A stretch of DNA of 64,000 nt from assembly GCF_002270415.1 (NCBI RefSeq), contig NZ_NNRI01000004.1, forward strand, positions 56,197 to 120,196. The letters are read 5' to 3'. The notes under the pieces were generated by a model. That model was not told the DNA's origin and ran no database searches. It saw only the letters and a list, made by a program, of their open reading frames with translations. Positions 8,464-17,666 of the stretch are shown one piece after another. Source of the DNA: Mesorhizobium sophorae (GTDB lineage Bacteria; Pseudomonadota; Alphaproteobacteria; Rhizobiales; Rhizobiaceae). A program made the position numbers and the translations under genes. The stretch's first letter is position 1, and the number at the start of each line of letters is the position of its first letter.

Positions 8464-9081
8464 ATGAAAATCTGGTATGCTGGAGATAGGAGCAAGGCGC
8501 TCTGCGAAAAATGCCGGAAAGTCGTTACGACGACTTTCGATTACCACGATGTGCCCTTCCAAAGCGGGATCGGAGTGGCAAAGCAGATCATGGCGGCTAC
8601 CTGCGACGAGTGTGGTACCGTTGTGGCTATCCCCCCGCAGTCGACGCCAGCGATCCGCGTTGCTCGCGAGATTGCTTCCAGGCCCTTGGAAGTGGTTATG
8701 GCCGCGCCGTTTATAGATACGTTGGACCTGGCGTCCTATCGGATTGATCCTTCTGCGGGCGTGATCCTCCGGAAGTCACTGATCGCATACTTCGTGCACA
8801 GGTCCGTAAACGACGATTCCTTGGTTGAGCGGCTTCGCAAAAACGCGGAGGTTCATCGAGCGAAGTGGAAAAGCTGGCACGACACCCCGTCAAAACGTCT
8901 TTCGATGAAAATAACCCCACGCGTTGGCGACGAGTTCGACGAACTCGTCAAGAAAAGCGCGCTGAATAAGACAACATTGGTCAAGTCCATCGTGATGGAC
9001 ATTGGCTCCGAGATCGTTGAGCCCGAAGAGCCGCAGATGATGCCTGAGTTGCGCAGGATGGCTGCGGCGCTTGCTGCCTAG
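8464..9081 (+). CDS. MqsA-like zinc-binding antitoxin
   Basis: 205 residues. The N-terminus has two CxxC pairs (C14/C17 and C47/C50) separated by about 30 residues, with YHDVPF between them, as in the zinc domain of MqsA. The remaining 150 residues are longer than usual and include a basic helical region near 145-185 (MKITPRVGDEFDELVKKS) that could bind DNA. It would neutralise the upstream toxin and repress through 8137-8152. Confidence 0.6.
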   Translation: MKIWYAGDRSKALCEKCRKVVTTTFDYHDVPFQSGIGVAKQIMAATCDECGTVVAIPPQSTPAIRVAREIASRPLEVVMAAPFIDTLDLASYRIDPSAGVILRKSLIAYFVHRSVNDDSLVERLRKNAEVHRAKWKSWHDTPSKRLSMKITPRVGDEFDELVKKSALNKTTLVKSIVMDIGSEIVEPEEPQMMPELRRMAAALAA

Positions 9082-9115
9082 TTGGCGTTTTGGCAATATG
9101 GCTGCATTTCCTGTT

Positions 9116-9769
9116 TCAGGAGGCACCATCCCGATCAAGTGGCGTCTCGCCCTTGAGGCGCGCGCTGGCGAGTTCAATGAGCGAGTAGGCTATCTCGTCC
9201 TCGCTCCAGCCGGAGTCCGCCGCGCGCCCAACCAATTCCAGGAAGGCCGGTTCCAACGCGAGCTTGCATTGAAGGCCGCGGTCCGCATGGTCGGCTGGGG
9301 AACTTGGTTCGACGATGCCCGATCGCTTCATTGCCGGCCATGGGCTCTCGCCCCTCTCCCTCTGCCACACGAGGCGCGCCAGCTCGCGTGTTGTTGGAGC
9401 GCGCCCTGGCAACCGCTTCATCTTCTCAACCAGTCGCTCTAGCGAGCCCGCGCGTTCCAACTCGGAAAAGAAGTGATGCGGAGTGACGCTACCCAGCCGA
9501 TGCAGCTGGGCCATGTCCCACACATAAGGATAGTCAACCATGAAATCGGATCGGCGCGCGGCCCTGGACGGCTCAACCCTGGTCAGGATGCCGCCGCCCA
9601 CGAGCCGATCGGCCTTCTCGATGATTTGGCGCACCCTTGATGTGGACAAGCCATGTTCCTGCGCCAGCGCGGCGAAGCGCCTGCCCTCGAGAAAGCCCTC
9701 GACCAGGGCGACGTTCCTGTCGACGGTAGGGCTAAACCCCCAACAGGCGCGCAGTTTTTCCAGCATCAT
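9116..9769 (-). CDS. Hypothetical protein with sigma-factor-like HTH
   Basis: 217 residues of unknown function. Residues 22-52 (FLEGRRFAALAQEHGLSTSRVRQIIEKA) contain a helix-turn-helix of the sigma region 4 type. The C-terminal 60 residues are mostly helical. No signal peptide or membrane segment. It is transcribed towards the MqsRA-like pair. Could be a regulator of a mobile element; nothing more can be said. Confidence 0.5.
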   Translation of the reverse strand: MMLEKLRACWGFSPTVDRNVALVEGFLEGRRFAALAQEHGLSTSRVRQIIEKADRLVGGGILTRVEPSRAARRSDFMVDYPYVWDMAQLHRLGSVTPHHFFSELERAGSLERLVEKMKRLPGRAPTTRELARLVWQRERGESPWPAMKRSGIVEPSSPADHADRGLQCKLALEPAFLELVGRAADSGWSEDEIAYSLIELASARLKGETPLDRDGAS

Positions 9770-10119
9770 CGCCTTCGTTCACCCGGTTGTTCGCGCCCCC
9801 TGCAAACCCTAACCGGGCAAATCGGCGCTTGGAAGACCCTGGACACTCACGTCTTGGCTCGGGCAGCGATGCGGCGACGGTGGCCATGTGATCGCGAAAG
9901 ATCAGGGCGCCACCATGAACCGTCTGTGACCGGCGACCTCGCGAATGTCGGCTTCTACGGAACACCCGCAGCTCTCGGCAACGTTGAACAAATCCGTTTC
10001 GGCGGTTGCCTGTTCGAGAAACCTAGTTGGATTGACCCGCGAAATGTGCTGTACGGCGTATAACCCCAAAACGCGGGGAAGAGAGTTTGTGCTAACTCTC
10101 GTGCACTTTGGGGGCTGAA

Positions 10120-10308
10120 ATGAAAACCAATCCGCTCAGGATGTCCGCACTTGATTGCGAAATCTTGCGAAGCGCCTTCCACAAAGCAGTCATCGAAGAG
10201 AAAATTCCCGAAAACCAGTGGCGTGACTACGCGACGCAAATGGTCCGTGATTTTGCCCGCATAGAGACAGTCGACCCCGGATTGCTGGAATGGATCATGC
10301 GGAAGTAA
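10120..10308 (+). CDS. Small hypothetical protein
   Basis: 62 residues from the ATG at 10120 (an alternative start is at 10108). Helical, soluble, with no recognised domain: it begins MKTNPLRMSALDCE and ends WIMRK. A strong hairpin follows 3 nt after the stop, which supports a real transcription unit. Confidence 0.55.
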   Translation: MKTNPLRMSALDCEILRSAFHKAVIEEKIPENQWRDYATQMVRDFARIETVDPGLLEWIMRK

Positions 10309-10311
10309 AAA

Positions 10312-10342
10312 GGCCCCGGCGCTGGGTCGATACGCCGGGGCC
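10312..10342 (+). terminator. Strong hairpin after the small gene
   Basis: Perfect 10-bp stem GGCCCCGGCG / CGCCGGGGCC (10312-10321 and 10333-10342) with an 11-nt loop. The + strand lacks a good T-run after it. AAAAA lies just before it, so it would be a better intrinsic terminator for minus-strand transcripts. Probably bidirectional or a 3'-end stabiliser. Confidence 0.6.
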
Positions 10343-11045
10343 CTTGGCATGTACGAGCTACCAGCATGTCCATTTATGATCGCACTCTAATATAATGAAC
10401 AAACGGTGAATGGTCGATATCCAGACGTGAGGAAAGGGGCCGAGCGGCGATGCCGTCGGCCTGAGCAGGTCGCTGGGGGACCTCTTCGTTGCCTGGTTAG
10501 GCTTCACCATCGCCAGCGAATTTCCACCGTTTTCCCGCGTAAGTTGCAGGCGTCAGCCTTGAACCGCCAGAATCGAGCTTTCTGGATGCGCGTAGCCGTC
10601 TATGGTCAACTGCGTGCCGACCGTTTTTGCTCCGATTTCGGTAGCAATCTCGTTCCGTCAGTTCGCGGGTTTCCATTTTTGCGGAAGTTGTTGCCTCGAA
10701 TGAAGAATTCTCGGATACGACTGCCCAACGAATGATCCGAGGATTTTCATGACACGGCCAGGAGCAATGGCATCAGGCGGCCCGCTTGCCACGCCAATTA
10801 CAGTCGACGAGAAAGTGTACTGGGTCGCCAGGTCGCATCGAGGAATCCTGAAACGCTTGTTTCTGACTCAACAAGACGCCGCTGTTGCAGCGAGCAAATG
10901 ACGACAAGGATTCCCGCGCAATCTTGAGACTGGTATTGGACGGGCAAACGATCCTTCTCGCCTGCAATCCTAACTGGCAAAGTAGCCAACTTAGGGATTC
11001 CTGAATCAGACGAGTCGAAAGTACCTCTACGCGAACCCGATAATC
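10343..11045. other. Mostly non-coding stretch
   Basis: About 700 nt with only one possible small gene (10749-10901). A near-match to the LexA pattern (GAAC-N7-GAAT) sits at 10397-10411 but with no clear gene behind it. The rest shows nothing recognisable. Confidence 0.35.
10749..10901 (+). CDS. Possible 50-residue small protein
   Basis: ATG at 10749 has a GAGG Shine-Dalgarno about 8 nt upstream. The product contains YWVARSHRGILKRLFLTQQ and ends in AASK. Amino acid composition looks coding, but no family is recognised and it may be spurious. Confidence 0.35.
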   Translation: MTRPGAMASGGPLATPITVDEKVYWVARSHRGILKRLFLTQQDAAVAASK

Positions 11046-11543
11046 TTAGTGCCCGGAAACGTTAGCCAGAATTTCCTGCGCCCGTTTATCCATCCTATCT
11101 ACCTTCGCGAAGACGGGGTGGCTGCGGTCGACGAGGCTCCCCGCTCCGTTGTCTTTCTCGTATTCCGTGGCCCATGACAGCCAAGTCGCATGGTCTTCGA
11201 TTTGCTGGTCGAACTCATGATGTCCCGCCTCGGCTGATTGGCTGCGGGCCTGCTTCAGGAATTGGGCCGCAAAGCTGACCATGCCCATCTCGCGCGCGGT
11301 TTGGACGGCTCCCATGAGTTGGTCGGTCCCAAGCATCATGGGAGGCAACCCGGCCATCATGTCCTTGGCGCCGAGCTTGATGTCCAAGGAACCATCTGAG
11401 TTGGCAGGAATCTCGTCAGCTTCGCGGATCATGCTAACTGCGGCTTCCATCAGAGCCGAGTGCTTTCCTTCATCAGGCGCGCATTGCGGACTGAAATGCG
11501 CACGCCCGCGTATCGCTATCATCGGATTTTGCGATTCAGTCAT
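11046..11543 (-). CDS. Hypothetical protein
   Basis: 165 residues, soluble, Met- and Ala-rich, with a middle segment KDMMAGLPPMMLGTDQLMGA. No family recognised. Acidic overall, no signal peptide. It stands alone between unrelated fragments. Confidence 0.45.
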   Translation of the reverse strand: MTESQNPMIAIRGRAHFSPQCAPDEGKHSALMEAAVSMIREADEIPANSDGSLDIKLGAKDMMAGLPPMMLGTDQLMGAVQTAREMGMVSFAAQFLKQARSQSAEAGHHEFDQQIEDHATWLSWATEYEKDNGAGSLVDRSHPVFAKVDRMDKRAQEILANVSGH

Positions 11544-11617
11544 TGGCCTGCCCTGTCTTGGTTCCGCAGAGGATTTCGCGGCTCTCTACTCCGTCGGCAT
11601 AGCCATCGAAGCCCATT

Positions 11618-11887
11618 TCATAATGAACAATGGTTCATCGCTCTCGTCATCGGCGCAAGAAGAATCGAACTGCGTCCGCGGCTTCGAATCAGTTCCATCG
11701 GCGATCCAATCTGCTCCACGCGACCCGCGTTCATAACGACAATCTGATCGGCGAGCGTCATGGCCTCAACTTGATCGTGGGTGACGTACACCATCGTGGC
11801 CTTTAGCCGCTCAATGAAAGTCGGCCATCTCGACACGAATCTGCGTGCGCAGCGCTGCGTCGAGATTGGAAAGCGGCTCATCAAACG
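11618..11887 (-). pseudogene. Fragment of an ABC sugar-transporter ATPase (MalK/UgpC type)
   Basis: Two frames of the minus strand together encode the middle of an ABC ATPase: a Walker B/D-loop region ([20 protein letters not shown]) and, after a frameshift near 11815, '[20 protein letters not shown]' with the switch histidine, then [11 protein letters not shown]. Both N- and C-terminal parts are missing. A relict. Confidence 0.75.
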
Positions 11888-12047
11888 TATGCGATGTTCT
11901 CAGGCCACTGCGCTGAGTTCGGGAGCGCGGATGTAGGCCCACGGGAGGAGGAGATCGTCTACTGGCTGTTTGGGTGGCCGTTGACGATCCTGGTGAGGAC
12001 GTCGGCGAGATACCCGGCCGACGCCGCGCGTTATTTCAAGCCTCATT
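11888..12047. other. Short gap, unassigned
   Basis: 160 nt between the ABC-ATPase relict and the rhodanese segment. No supported gene. Confidence 0.3.
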
Positions 12048-12431
12048 TCATGACGCAGTCCTTTCTTCGCCGATTATCAGAGGGACGGTGGGTGCGCCGA
12101 TCGCATGCCAGGCGGCGATGCCGCCCGAAAGCGCACTTGCATCGACGCCGCGCCGCCGCAGTTCGGCAACGGCATCGCCGCTGACCTGGAAGCCATAAAG
12201 GCAATAGACGATGACCGGCCTGTGTTTCGGCAACTCATCTGCCCAATCCGCGATCTTCTCCGGGGCACGGAGCTTGGCTCCTTGCAGCATGTCACTGCGC
12301 TTTGCCAGATCCTCGGCGAGGCAGACGTCGAGCAGGACGAGATCTTCTCCCTGATCGAGGCGCGCCCGCAGTTCCTCTGGCGCGATCGCTGGAACCGTAT
12401 CGTCCGATGCCGATCCTGTTGAAGGATCACT
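12048..12431 (-). pseudogene. Rhodanese domain in frame behind the dismutase stop
   Basis: 127 codons that continue in exactly the same frame as the superoxide dismutase after its TAG stop (12432-12434). They encode a rhodanese domain with the active-site Cys in VIVYCLYGFQVSG. The part before the only ATG (12290) already belongs to the domain (APEELRARLDQGEDLVLLDV), and no ATG, GTG or TTG lies between the TAG and 12290. So this was probably the C-terminal half of a dismutase-rhodanese fusion, now cut off by an amber codon, unless the stop is read through or is a sequence error. Confidence 0.65.
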
Positions 12432-13022
12432 CTACGCGACGGCGCGGCGGTGGCGGGAAGCGACCCGTTCCCAATGGATGTTCTTCATGAAGGCATCGAC
12501 ATAGGCGCCAGCCTTGGCGCCAAAATCGAGGTGATAGGCGTGCTCGTACATATCGAGCGCAAGGATCGGCATACCGCCGGCGAGACAGTTAGTGTGGTCC
12601 GCTGCCCATTGGATCGTCAGCCTGTCGCGCCGCTCCGACCAGGTCAGCAGAGTCCATCCTGAGCCTCCGGCCTGCGCCTTGGCACAGGCCATGAACTTGG
12701 CGCGCCAGGAGGCCACGCTGCCGAAGTCCCGTTCCAGAGCCGCGGCAAGATCACCAGCCGCATCGCCAGAACCGCCGAGCCCGTCGAAATAGATTTCGTG
12801 CAGGATCGCTGAATTGGCGGCGACGAGATCCTCGCGCTTCAGACCGTTGATGTCGAAAACTGGCGCCGCTCCCCAGTCGAGCCCGTCGAGCCGCAACTCG
12901 ATGGCATTGAGGCGGCGGACGGCACCGCCGTAGTTGTTTTCGTAGTGGCTCGTCAACATCCTTTCGGAGAGACCGACGAGGCGGGGCGGCTTGAACGGCA
13001 GCGGCATGATCTGGTGTGGCAT
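12432..13022 (-). CDS. Fe/Mn superoxide dismutase of the chromate operon (ChrC-like)
   Basis: 196 residues. The Fe/Mn dismutase landmarks are present: an early His in 'LTSHYENNYGGAVRRLN', 'SGWTLLTW', and the metal-binding 'DMYEHAYHLDFGA'. It is divergent from chrB, with 110 nt between them, matching the superoxide dismutase (ChrC) seen beside chrBA in other chromate-resistance loci. It would remove superoxide made during chromate reduction. The frame continues past TAG into a rhodanese domain (see 12048-12431). Confidence 0.88.
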   Translation of the reverse strand: MPHQIMPLPFKPPRLVGLSERMLTSHYENNYGGAVRRLNAIELRLDGLDWGAAPVFDINGLKREDLVAANSAILHEIYFDGLGGSGDAAGDLAAALERDFGSVASWRAKFMACAKAQAGGSGWTLLTWSERRDRLTIQWAADHTNCLAGGMPILALDMYEHAYHLDFGAKAGAYVDAFMKNIHWERVASRHRRAVA

Positions 13023-13086
13023 CAGTTTCCTCGCCCGACCTCACGGCCCATCCCGTGAGGAGGCGAACGCTATGCTCAAATCCAAT

Positions 13087-13104
13087 ATGATACAAGTGTT
13101 GCAT
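13087..13104. promoter_or_regulatory. Imperfect dyad in the sod-chrB divergent promoter region
   Basis: ATGATACAA/GTGTTGCAT is an imperfect inverted repeat (6 of 9 positions) about 29 nt before chrB, in an AT-rich stretch of the divergent intergenic region. ChrB is reported to act as a chromate-responsive regulator, so this is a reasonable candidate operator; no binding evidence. Confidence 0.3.
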
Positions 13105-13132
13105 TTTTCTACGCTCGTGATACGGCTCACTT

Positions 13133-14110
13133 ATGAGTGAGAGGGAATCGCAGGAACAGCACTGGCTGCTCCTGATCCATCAACTGCCAAGCAAGCCCGC
13201 CTATTTCCGGGTGAAGGTCTGGCGACGGTTGCAAGGCATTGGCGCGGTCGCAGTCAAAAGCACCGTCTACGCCCTGCCGGCCAATGCCGAGACGCAGGAG
13301 GATTTCGAATGGCTCCTGAAGGAGATCGTCGAGGGTGGCGGCGAGGCCATGATATGCGAGGCGCGCCTCGTCGATGGCTTGTCGGACGCTCAGGCGCGGG
13401 CGTTGTTCGACGCTGCCCGTGACGCCGAATACGCAAAGATCGTCACGAATGCACGAGAGCTGGTCGCCGGGATCAAGACGAAGGCGACGTCGGAAAAACA
13501 TGCGGAAGCGCGTTCGCAGCTCGTCCGCTTGCGCAAGCGGCTCACCGAAGTCGTCGCGATCGATTTCTTCGGCGCTAGCGGGCGCCTCGCGGTCGAGGGA
13601 CTGATCGCCGAACTCGAGGCCCAGCTTATAGAGGACAAGGCCATGACCAAGGAACCGAAGAAGGCGGCCGAGTCGGGTGGGCTCAAGGGCCGGACCTGGG
13701 TCACGCGCCGGGACGTGCATGTCGACCGCATCGCCTGCAGCTGGCTGATCCATCGCTTCATCGATGCCGAGGCAACGATCCGTTTCGTGGCGGGCAAGGG
13801 ATACGTGCCGAAGGAGGGCGAATTGCGCTTCGACATGTTCGAGGGCGAAATAACACATGAGGGAGACCACTGCAGCTTCGAGGTGCTGCTTGGCCGCAGT
13901 GGCATAGCCGATCCGGCGCTGCAGGCTATCGCCGAGGTCGTCCACGACATCGATCTCAAGGACTCCAAGTTCAGTCGCGAGGAAACCATCGGCATCGCCA
14001 GCTTGATTGCTGGTATCGCCATGGCGAACGCGAGCGATGAGCAGCGGATTGCCGCGGGTGCTTCGGTGTTCGACAATCTCTACCGATATTTCCGTTCGAA
14101 ACGCGGGTGA
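13133..14110 (+). CDS. chrB: Chromate resistance regulator ChrB
   Basis: 325 residues with the two-part ChrB layout: an N-terminal domain (LLLIHQLPSKPAYFRVKVWR at the start), a basic linker around 110-185, and a C-terminal ChrB domain from about 190 (WVTRRDVHVDRIACSWLIHR, then FDMFEGEITHEGDHCSFE). ChrB regulates chrA and may sense chromate. It overlaps chrA by 4 nt (GTGA), so the two are coupled. Confidence 0.92.
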   Translation: MSERESQEQHWLLLIHQLPSKPAYFRVKVWRRLQGIGAVAVKSTVYALPANAETQEDFEWLLKEIVEGGGEAMICEARLVDGLSDAQARALFDAARDAEYAKIVTNARELVAGIKTKATSEKHAEARSQLVRLRKRLTEVVAIDFFGASGRLAVEGLIAELEAQLIEDKAMTKEPKKAAESGGLKGRTWVTRRDVHVDRIACSWLIHRFIDAEATIRFVAGKGYVPKEGELRFDMFEGEITHEGDHCSFEVLLGRSGIADPALQAIAEVVHDIDLKDSKFSREETIGIASLIAGIAMANASDEQRIAAGASVFDNLYRYFRSKRG

Positions 14111-15534
14111 TCTCACCCATGACCAATGCACGGAGCACCATGACGGTGGCAAACGGACCAAACGACACACCCGGCCATGGCATTTCGTTCGCTGAGGCTA
14201 CGCGGGTGTGGGCCCGCGTGGCCGCGCTCAGCTTCGGCGGACCGGCGGGCCAGATCGCCATGATGCATCGCATCATAGTCGAGGAAAAGCGCTGGATCGG
14301 CGAGACGAGGTTCCTGCATGCGCTGAACTATTGCACGCTGCTGCCCGGACCGGAGGCGCAGCAGCTGGCCATCTACATCGGCTGGCTCATGCACAAGACC
14401 AGAGGCGGTCTTGTCGCCGGGATTCTGTTCGTGTTGCCAGGCGCGATCGCCATTATGGTGCTCAGCTGGATCTACGCCATCTTCGGCAACGTCGGCGCCG
14501 TTCAGGCCCTCTTCTTCGGTTTGAAGGCGGCGGTCCTCGCCATTGTGCTCGAAGCAGTCTTGCGGATCGGCAGGCGGGCGTTGAAGAACAATGTCATGGT
14601 CGGGCTCGCTGCGGCGGCCTTTGTCGCCCTGTTTTTCTTCCAGGCGCCGTTTCCGCTGGTCATCTTGGTCGCGGGTATGATCGGTTTCGTCGGGGCGCGC
14701 GCTGGCTGGGCTTCATTCAGCTCGGGCAACGGCCACGGCAAGGTCGGCGGCAAGCAGGTTGCCGACGCCGATACTGCGCTTGGCGAAGGGGTGCCTGTGC
14801 ATGCCCGACCATCTATCGGCTGGTCGCTGAAGATCGCGGCTGTGTGTCTCCTGCTGTGGTTCGTGCCCGTCCTGGGACTGCTGTTCCTGCTCGGGCAGGG
14901 CAATGTCTTCACGGACATCGCCATCTTCTTCTCAAAGATGGCGATGGTGACCTTCGGCGGAGCCTATGCGGTGCTCGCCTATGTCGCCCAGCAAGGAGTT
15001 GAGCACTACGGGTGGCTCAAGCCAGGAGAAATGCTGGACGGCCTCGGCATGGCCGAGACCACGCCCGGCCCTTTGATCATGGTCACCCAGTTCGTCGGCT
15101 TCATGGGAGCGTACCGGGCGCCCGGAGCGCTCAGCCCGCTCGTCGCCGGAACGCTCGGCGGCTTGCTGACGACGTGGGTCACCTTCGTCCCGTGCTTCCT
15201 ATGGATTTTCCTCGGCGCGCCGTTCATGGAGACCATGCGCAGCAACAAGGCACTGTCGGCAGCGCTGTCGGCCATTACCGCAGCGGTGGTCGGCGTGATC
15301 TTGAACCTGGCGGTGTGGTTCGCGCTTCACGTGCTGTTCCGAGAGCTGCATGACGTCAGCCTGCTTGGGATGAAGCTGGGCGTGCCAGTGTTCGCCTCAT
15401 TGAACTTCCCGTCGCTGGTCCTGACGCTTGGTGCGATGCTGGCGGTATTCCGCTTCAAGATAGGAGTCATCCAAGTGCTCGCCGCGTGCTCGATTCTTGG
15501 CCTGCTTTATGGTCTCGCGACAGGATCGATCTGA
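14107..15534 (+). CDS. chrA: Chromate efflux transporter ChrA
   Basis: 475 residues, two homologous CHR halves with about ten or more membrane segments. Family motifs include 'LSFGGPAGQIAMMH' in the first half and 'TFGGAYAVLAYV' plus 'ETTPGPLIMVTQFVGF' in the second. It exports chromate across the inner membrane. The GTG at 14107 overlaps the chrB stop; ATG 14119 is an alternative start. Confidence 0.93.
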   Translation: MISPMTNARSTMTVANGPNDTPGHGISFAEATRVWARVAALSFGGPAGQIAMMHRIIVEEKRWIGETRFLHALNYCTLLPGPEAQQLAIYIGWLMHKTRGGLVAGILFVLPGAIAIMVLSWIYAIFGNVGAVQALFFGLKAAVLAIVLEAVLRIGRRALKNNVMVGLAAAAFVALFFFQAPFPLVILVAGMIGFVGARAGWASFSSGNGHGKVGGKQVADADTALGEGVPVHARPSIGWSLKIAAVCLLLWFVPVLGLLFLLGQGNVFTDIAIFFSKMAMVTFGGAYAVLAYVAQQGVEHYGWLKPGEMLDGLGMAETTPGPLIMVTQFVGFMGAYRAPGALSPLVAGTLGGLLTTWVTFVPCFLWIFLGAPFMETMRSNKALSAALSAITAAVVGVILNLAVWFALHVLFRELHDVSLLGMKLGVPVFASLNFPSLVLTLGAMLAVFRFKIGVIQVLAACSILGLLYGLATGSI

Positions 15535-15576
15535 GCAACGCAATCAACGCAACCGTTCTCTGGGCAGGAGGCAGGT

Positions 15577-16857
15577 TTGGCGGTTCAGAGTTCGGCTAAT
15601 CCACTTGTCGAAAGGGTTACGAACCGGAGGTTTGCGCTCCTTCCTTCTGGTGCTGGGCCGGCAGCTACCTATCTGCTGGCTTCGAGAGGCTTGCGGGCGT
15701 TTGGTGACGGACTCGTCAGTCTCCTCCTTCCTGCCTATCTAGCCGTGCTAGGCTTCAATGCCTTCCAGATCGGAATCCTGACTTCAGCGACGCTAGCGGG
15801 TTCCGCAGCGCTTACCTTGTCCGTCGGGTTCGTGGCGCACCTCTTCTCCCGCAGATCGCTCTTGATCGCAGCGGCTGTCTTGATGATCGCCACAGGGATC
15901 AGCTTCGCGCTGGTAAGGGACTTCTGGCCGCTGCTAGCGATCGCGTTCGTCGGAACGCTGAATCCGTCCTCGGGCGATGTCAGCGTGTTTCTGCCGCTGG
16001 AACACGCGCAACTCGCTCACAGCGTCACCGATCGCGACCGCACCGCGCTCTTCGCACGCTACAGCATGGTCGGTTCACTTGTCGGAGCCGTCGGCGCTCT
16101 GGCTGCCGCCGCGCCTGACATACTTCGGCAGGTTGTCGGACTGGAGATAAGGCAGGCGCTTCAGATCGCCTTCCTCCTCTATGCAGCCTTGGGGTTCGGA
16201 GCGCTGCTTCTGTATAGGCGGCTGCCGCAGGAACCACTCGACGTCGGTGCGGAGCCGGCTGAGCCATTGCGCAAATCTCGGAGCATCGTCCTGACGCTCG
16301 CTGCGCTTTTCAGCCTCGACGCCTTTGCAGGCGGCCTGGTGGTTCAGTCATTGCTGGCTCTGTGGCTTTTCCAACAGTTCGGCCTATCGCTCGCCGCGAC
16401 AGGCGCGATCTTCTTCTTTACAGGCGTCCTCTCGGCAGCGTCCTATCTGGTGGCCGTGCAAATCGCCAAACGAATCGGGCTCGTGAACACGATGGTGTTC
16501 ACACATCTGCCGTCGAGCCTTTGCCTTGCACTCATTCCCTTCATGCACAGCCTCGGTCCGGTCATTGTGCTCCTGCTGATCCGCAGCGCCTTGTCACAGA
16601 TGGATGTGCCGACCCGCACCTCTTATGTCATGGCGGTGGTGACACCCGGCGAGCGGGCGGCCGCCGCGAGCGTCACCGCCGTCCCGCGCAGCCTCGCGGC
16701 TGCGGCCAGTCCTGTCGTGGCTGGCTCGCTGCTGGCTGCTTCAGGCTTCGGCTGGCCGCTGCTCATCGCAGGCGCCTTGAAGATTGTCTACGACATCCTC
16801 CTGCTCGCGATGTTTCGCAAGGTTCGACCGCCGGAGGAACGGCGGGACGGTCAGTAA
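15577..16857 (+). CDS. MFS transporter downstream of chrBA
   Basis: 426 residues with about 12 membrane segments and the Major Facilitator layout. The TTG start at 15577 has an AGGAGG Shine-Dalgarno 6-7 nt upstream. It follows chrA by 42 nt in the same direction and is probably co-transcribed, suggesting a role in chromate or other metal/oxyanion efflux. Substrate unknown. It converges with the NicO-type gene. Confidence 0.8.
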   Translation: MAVQSSANPLVERVTNRRFALLPSGAGPAATYLLASRGLRAFGDGLVSLLLPAYLAVLGFNAFQIGILTSATLAGSAALTLSVGFVAHLFSRRSLLIAAAVLMIATGISFALVRDFWPLLAIAFVGTLNPSSGDVSVFLPLEHAQLAHSVTDRDRTALFARYSMVGSLVGAVGALAAAAPDILRQVVGLEIRQALQIAFLLYAALGFGALLLYRRLPQEPLDVGAEPAEPLRKSRSIVLTLAALFSLDAFAGGLVVQSLLALWLFQQFGLSLAATGAIFFFTGVLSAASYLVAVQIAKRIGLVNTMVFTHLPSSLCLALIPFMHSLGPVIVLLLIRSALSQMDVPTRTSYVMAVVTPGERAAAASVTAVPRSLAAAASPVVAGSLLAASGFGWPLLIAGALKIVYDILLLAMFRKVRPPEERRDGQ

Positions 16858-16937
16858 CAGGCACAAAATACGTTGCGCGACTTGGCAACGATGCGGCTCG
16901 ACCGCGCCTCGAGGACCTCTCAAGTGCGTCCCCATGC

Positions 16938-17663
16938 TCACTTCGCGATGATCGCGTTCCACGCGACGATGACCAGGACAAGTCCCGCCAGAATTTGAAT
17001 AGCCCTTGTGACGGCATCCACGACGCGTGGCCGTGTTTCGAGAAGCCGAAGAAGCTGCTGGCGGAAGACCACGGCCGCCAGGTCTACGACAGAGAGCGTG
17101 CACGCCACCCCCAGCATCATCGTCACGGCGAAGGCAACGCCTGCCTGAGGGACGCCGCGCGAGATCGCGAACGTCATGACGAACAGCGTCAGCGGGCACG
17201 GGATCAGGCCCGCCATGAAACCGACCATCGAGCCTTGACGGCTGCCGTGGTCGTCGTGCTCCCGTCGAAAGGCTTGCCACAGCATCCAGAGGCCGATCAC
17301 GCCGAGCAGGCCCCGGCTGATGTCTTCCAGCAGCGGCGCGCGGCCCACGCTGCCGAGCGCCACCGAGACCAGCGGCAGCGACAGCAGCGCGATGATGACG
17401 GATGTGGTGACATGGGTGAAGGACAGCACCAGTGTCACGAGCAGCGCCCTCGGAAGCGAGGCCGTCGATCCGGTCAGGTAAGTCGCAAGGACTGCCTTGC
17501 TGTGGCCGGGGGTCATCGCGTGGACAGCGCCGAAGACAATTCCCATCGGAAGGTAGGCGGCAAGGACCGCCCAGTCGCCCGTCTTCGCGAAGCCCCCGAT
17601 CCGGTCGGCGAAGGCCAGGTAGATTTCGCGCTGGATCGCGACCAGGTGCTGGAACATATACAT
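16938..17663 (-). CDS. NicO/RcnA-type nickel-cobalt transporter
   Basis: 241 residues, about six membrane segments. The diagnostic 'HAMTPGHSKAVLATYLTGS' motif places it in the NicO/RcnA family; a second motif region is GFMAGLIPCPLTLFVM. It should export Ni2+/Co2+. A short polar loop (REHDDHGSRQGS) replaces the long His-rich loop of E. coli RcnA. It follows the YqaA-like gene with 3 nt between them. Confidence 0.85.
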   Translation of the reverse strand: MYMFQHLVAIQREIYLAFADRIGGFAKTGDWAVLAAYLPMGIVFGAVHAMTPGHSKAVLATYLTGSTASLPRALLVTLVLSFTHVTTSVIIALLSLPLVSVALGSVGRAPLLEDISRGLLGVIGLWMLWQAFRREHDDHGSRQGSMVGFMAGLIPCPLTLFVMTFAISRGVPQAGVAFAVTMMLGVACTLSVVDLAAVVFRQQLLRLLETRPRVVDAVTRAIQILAGLVLVIVAWNAIIAK

Positions 17664-17666
17664 CGG

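Noticed and set aside
10397..10411. GAAC-N7-GAAT, near-match to the LexA box
   Set aside because: One mismatch, no convincing gene directly downstream, and near-matches are common by chance.
13127..14170. A 347-codon open frame antisense to chrB
   Set aside because: It covers the same DNA as an unmistakable ChrB gene; long antisense frames are common in high-GC genes, and it has no family features.
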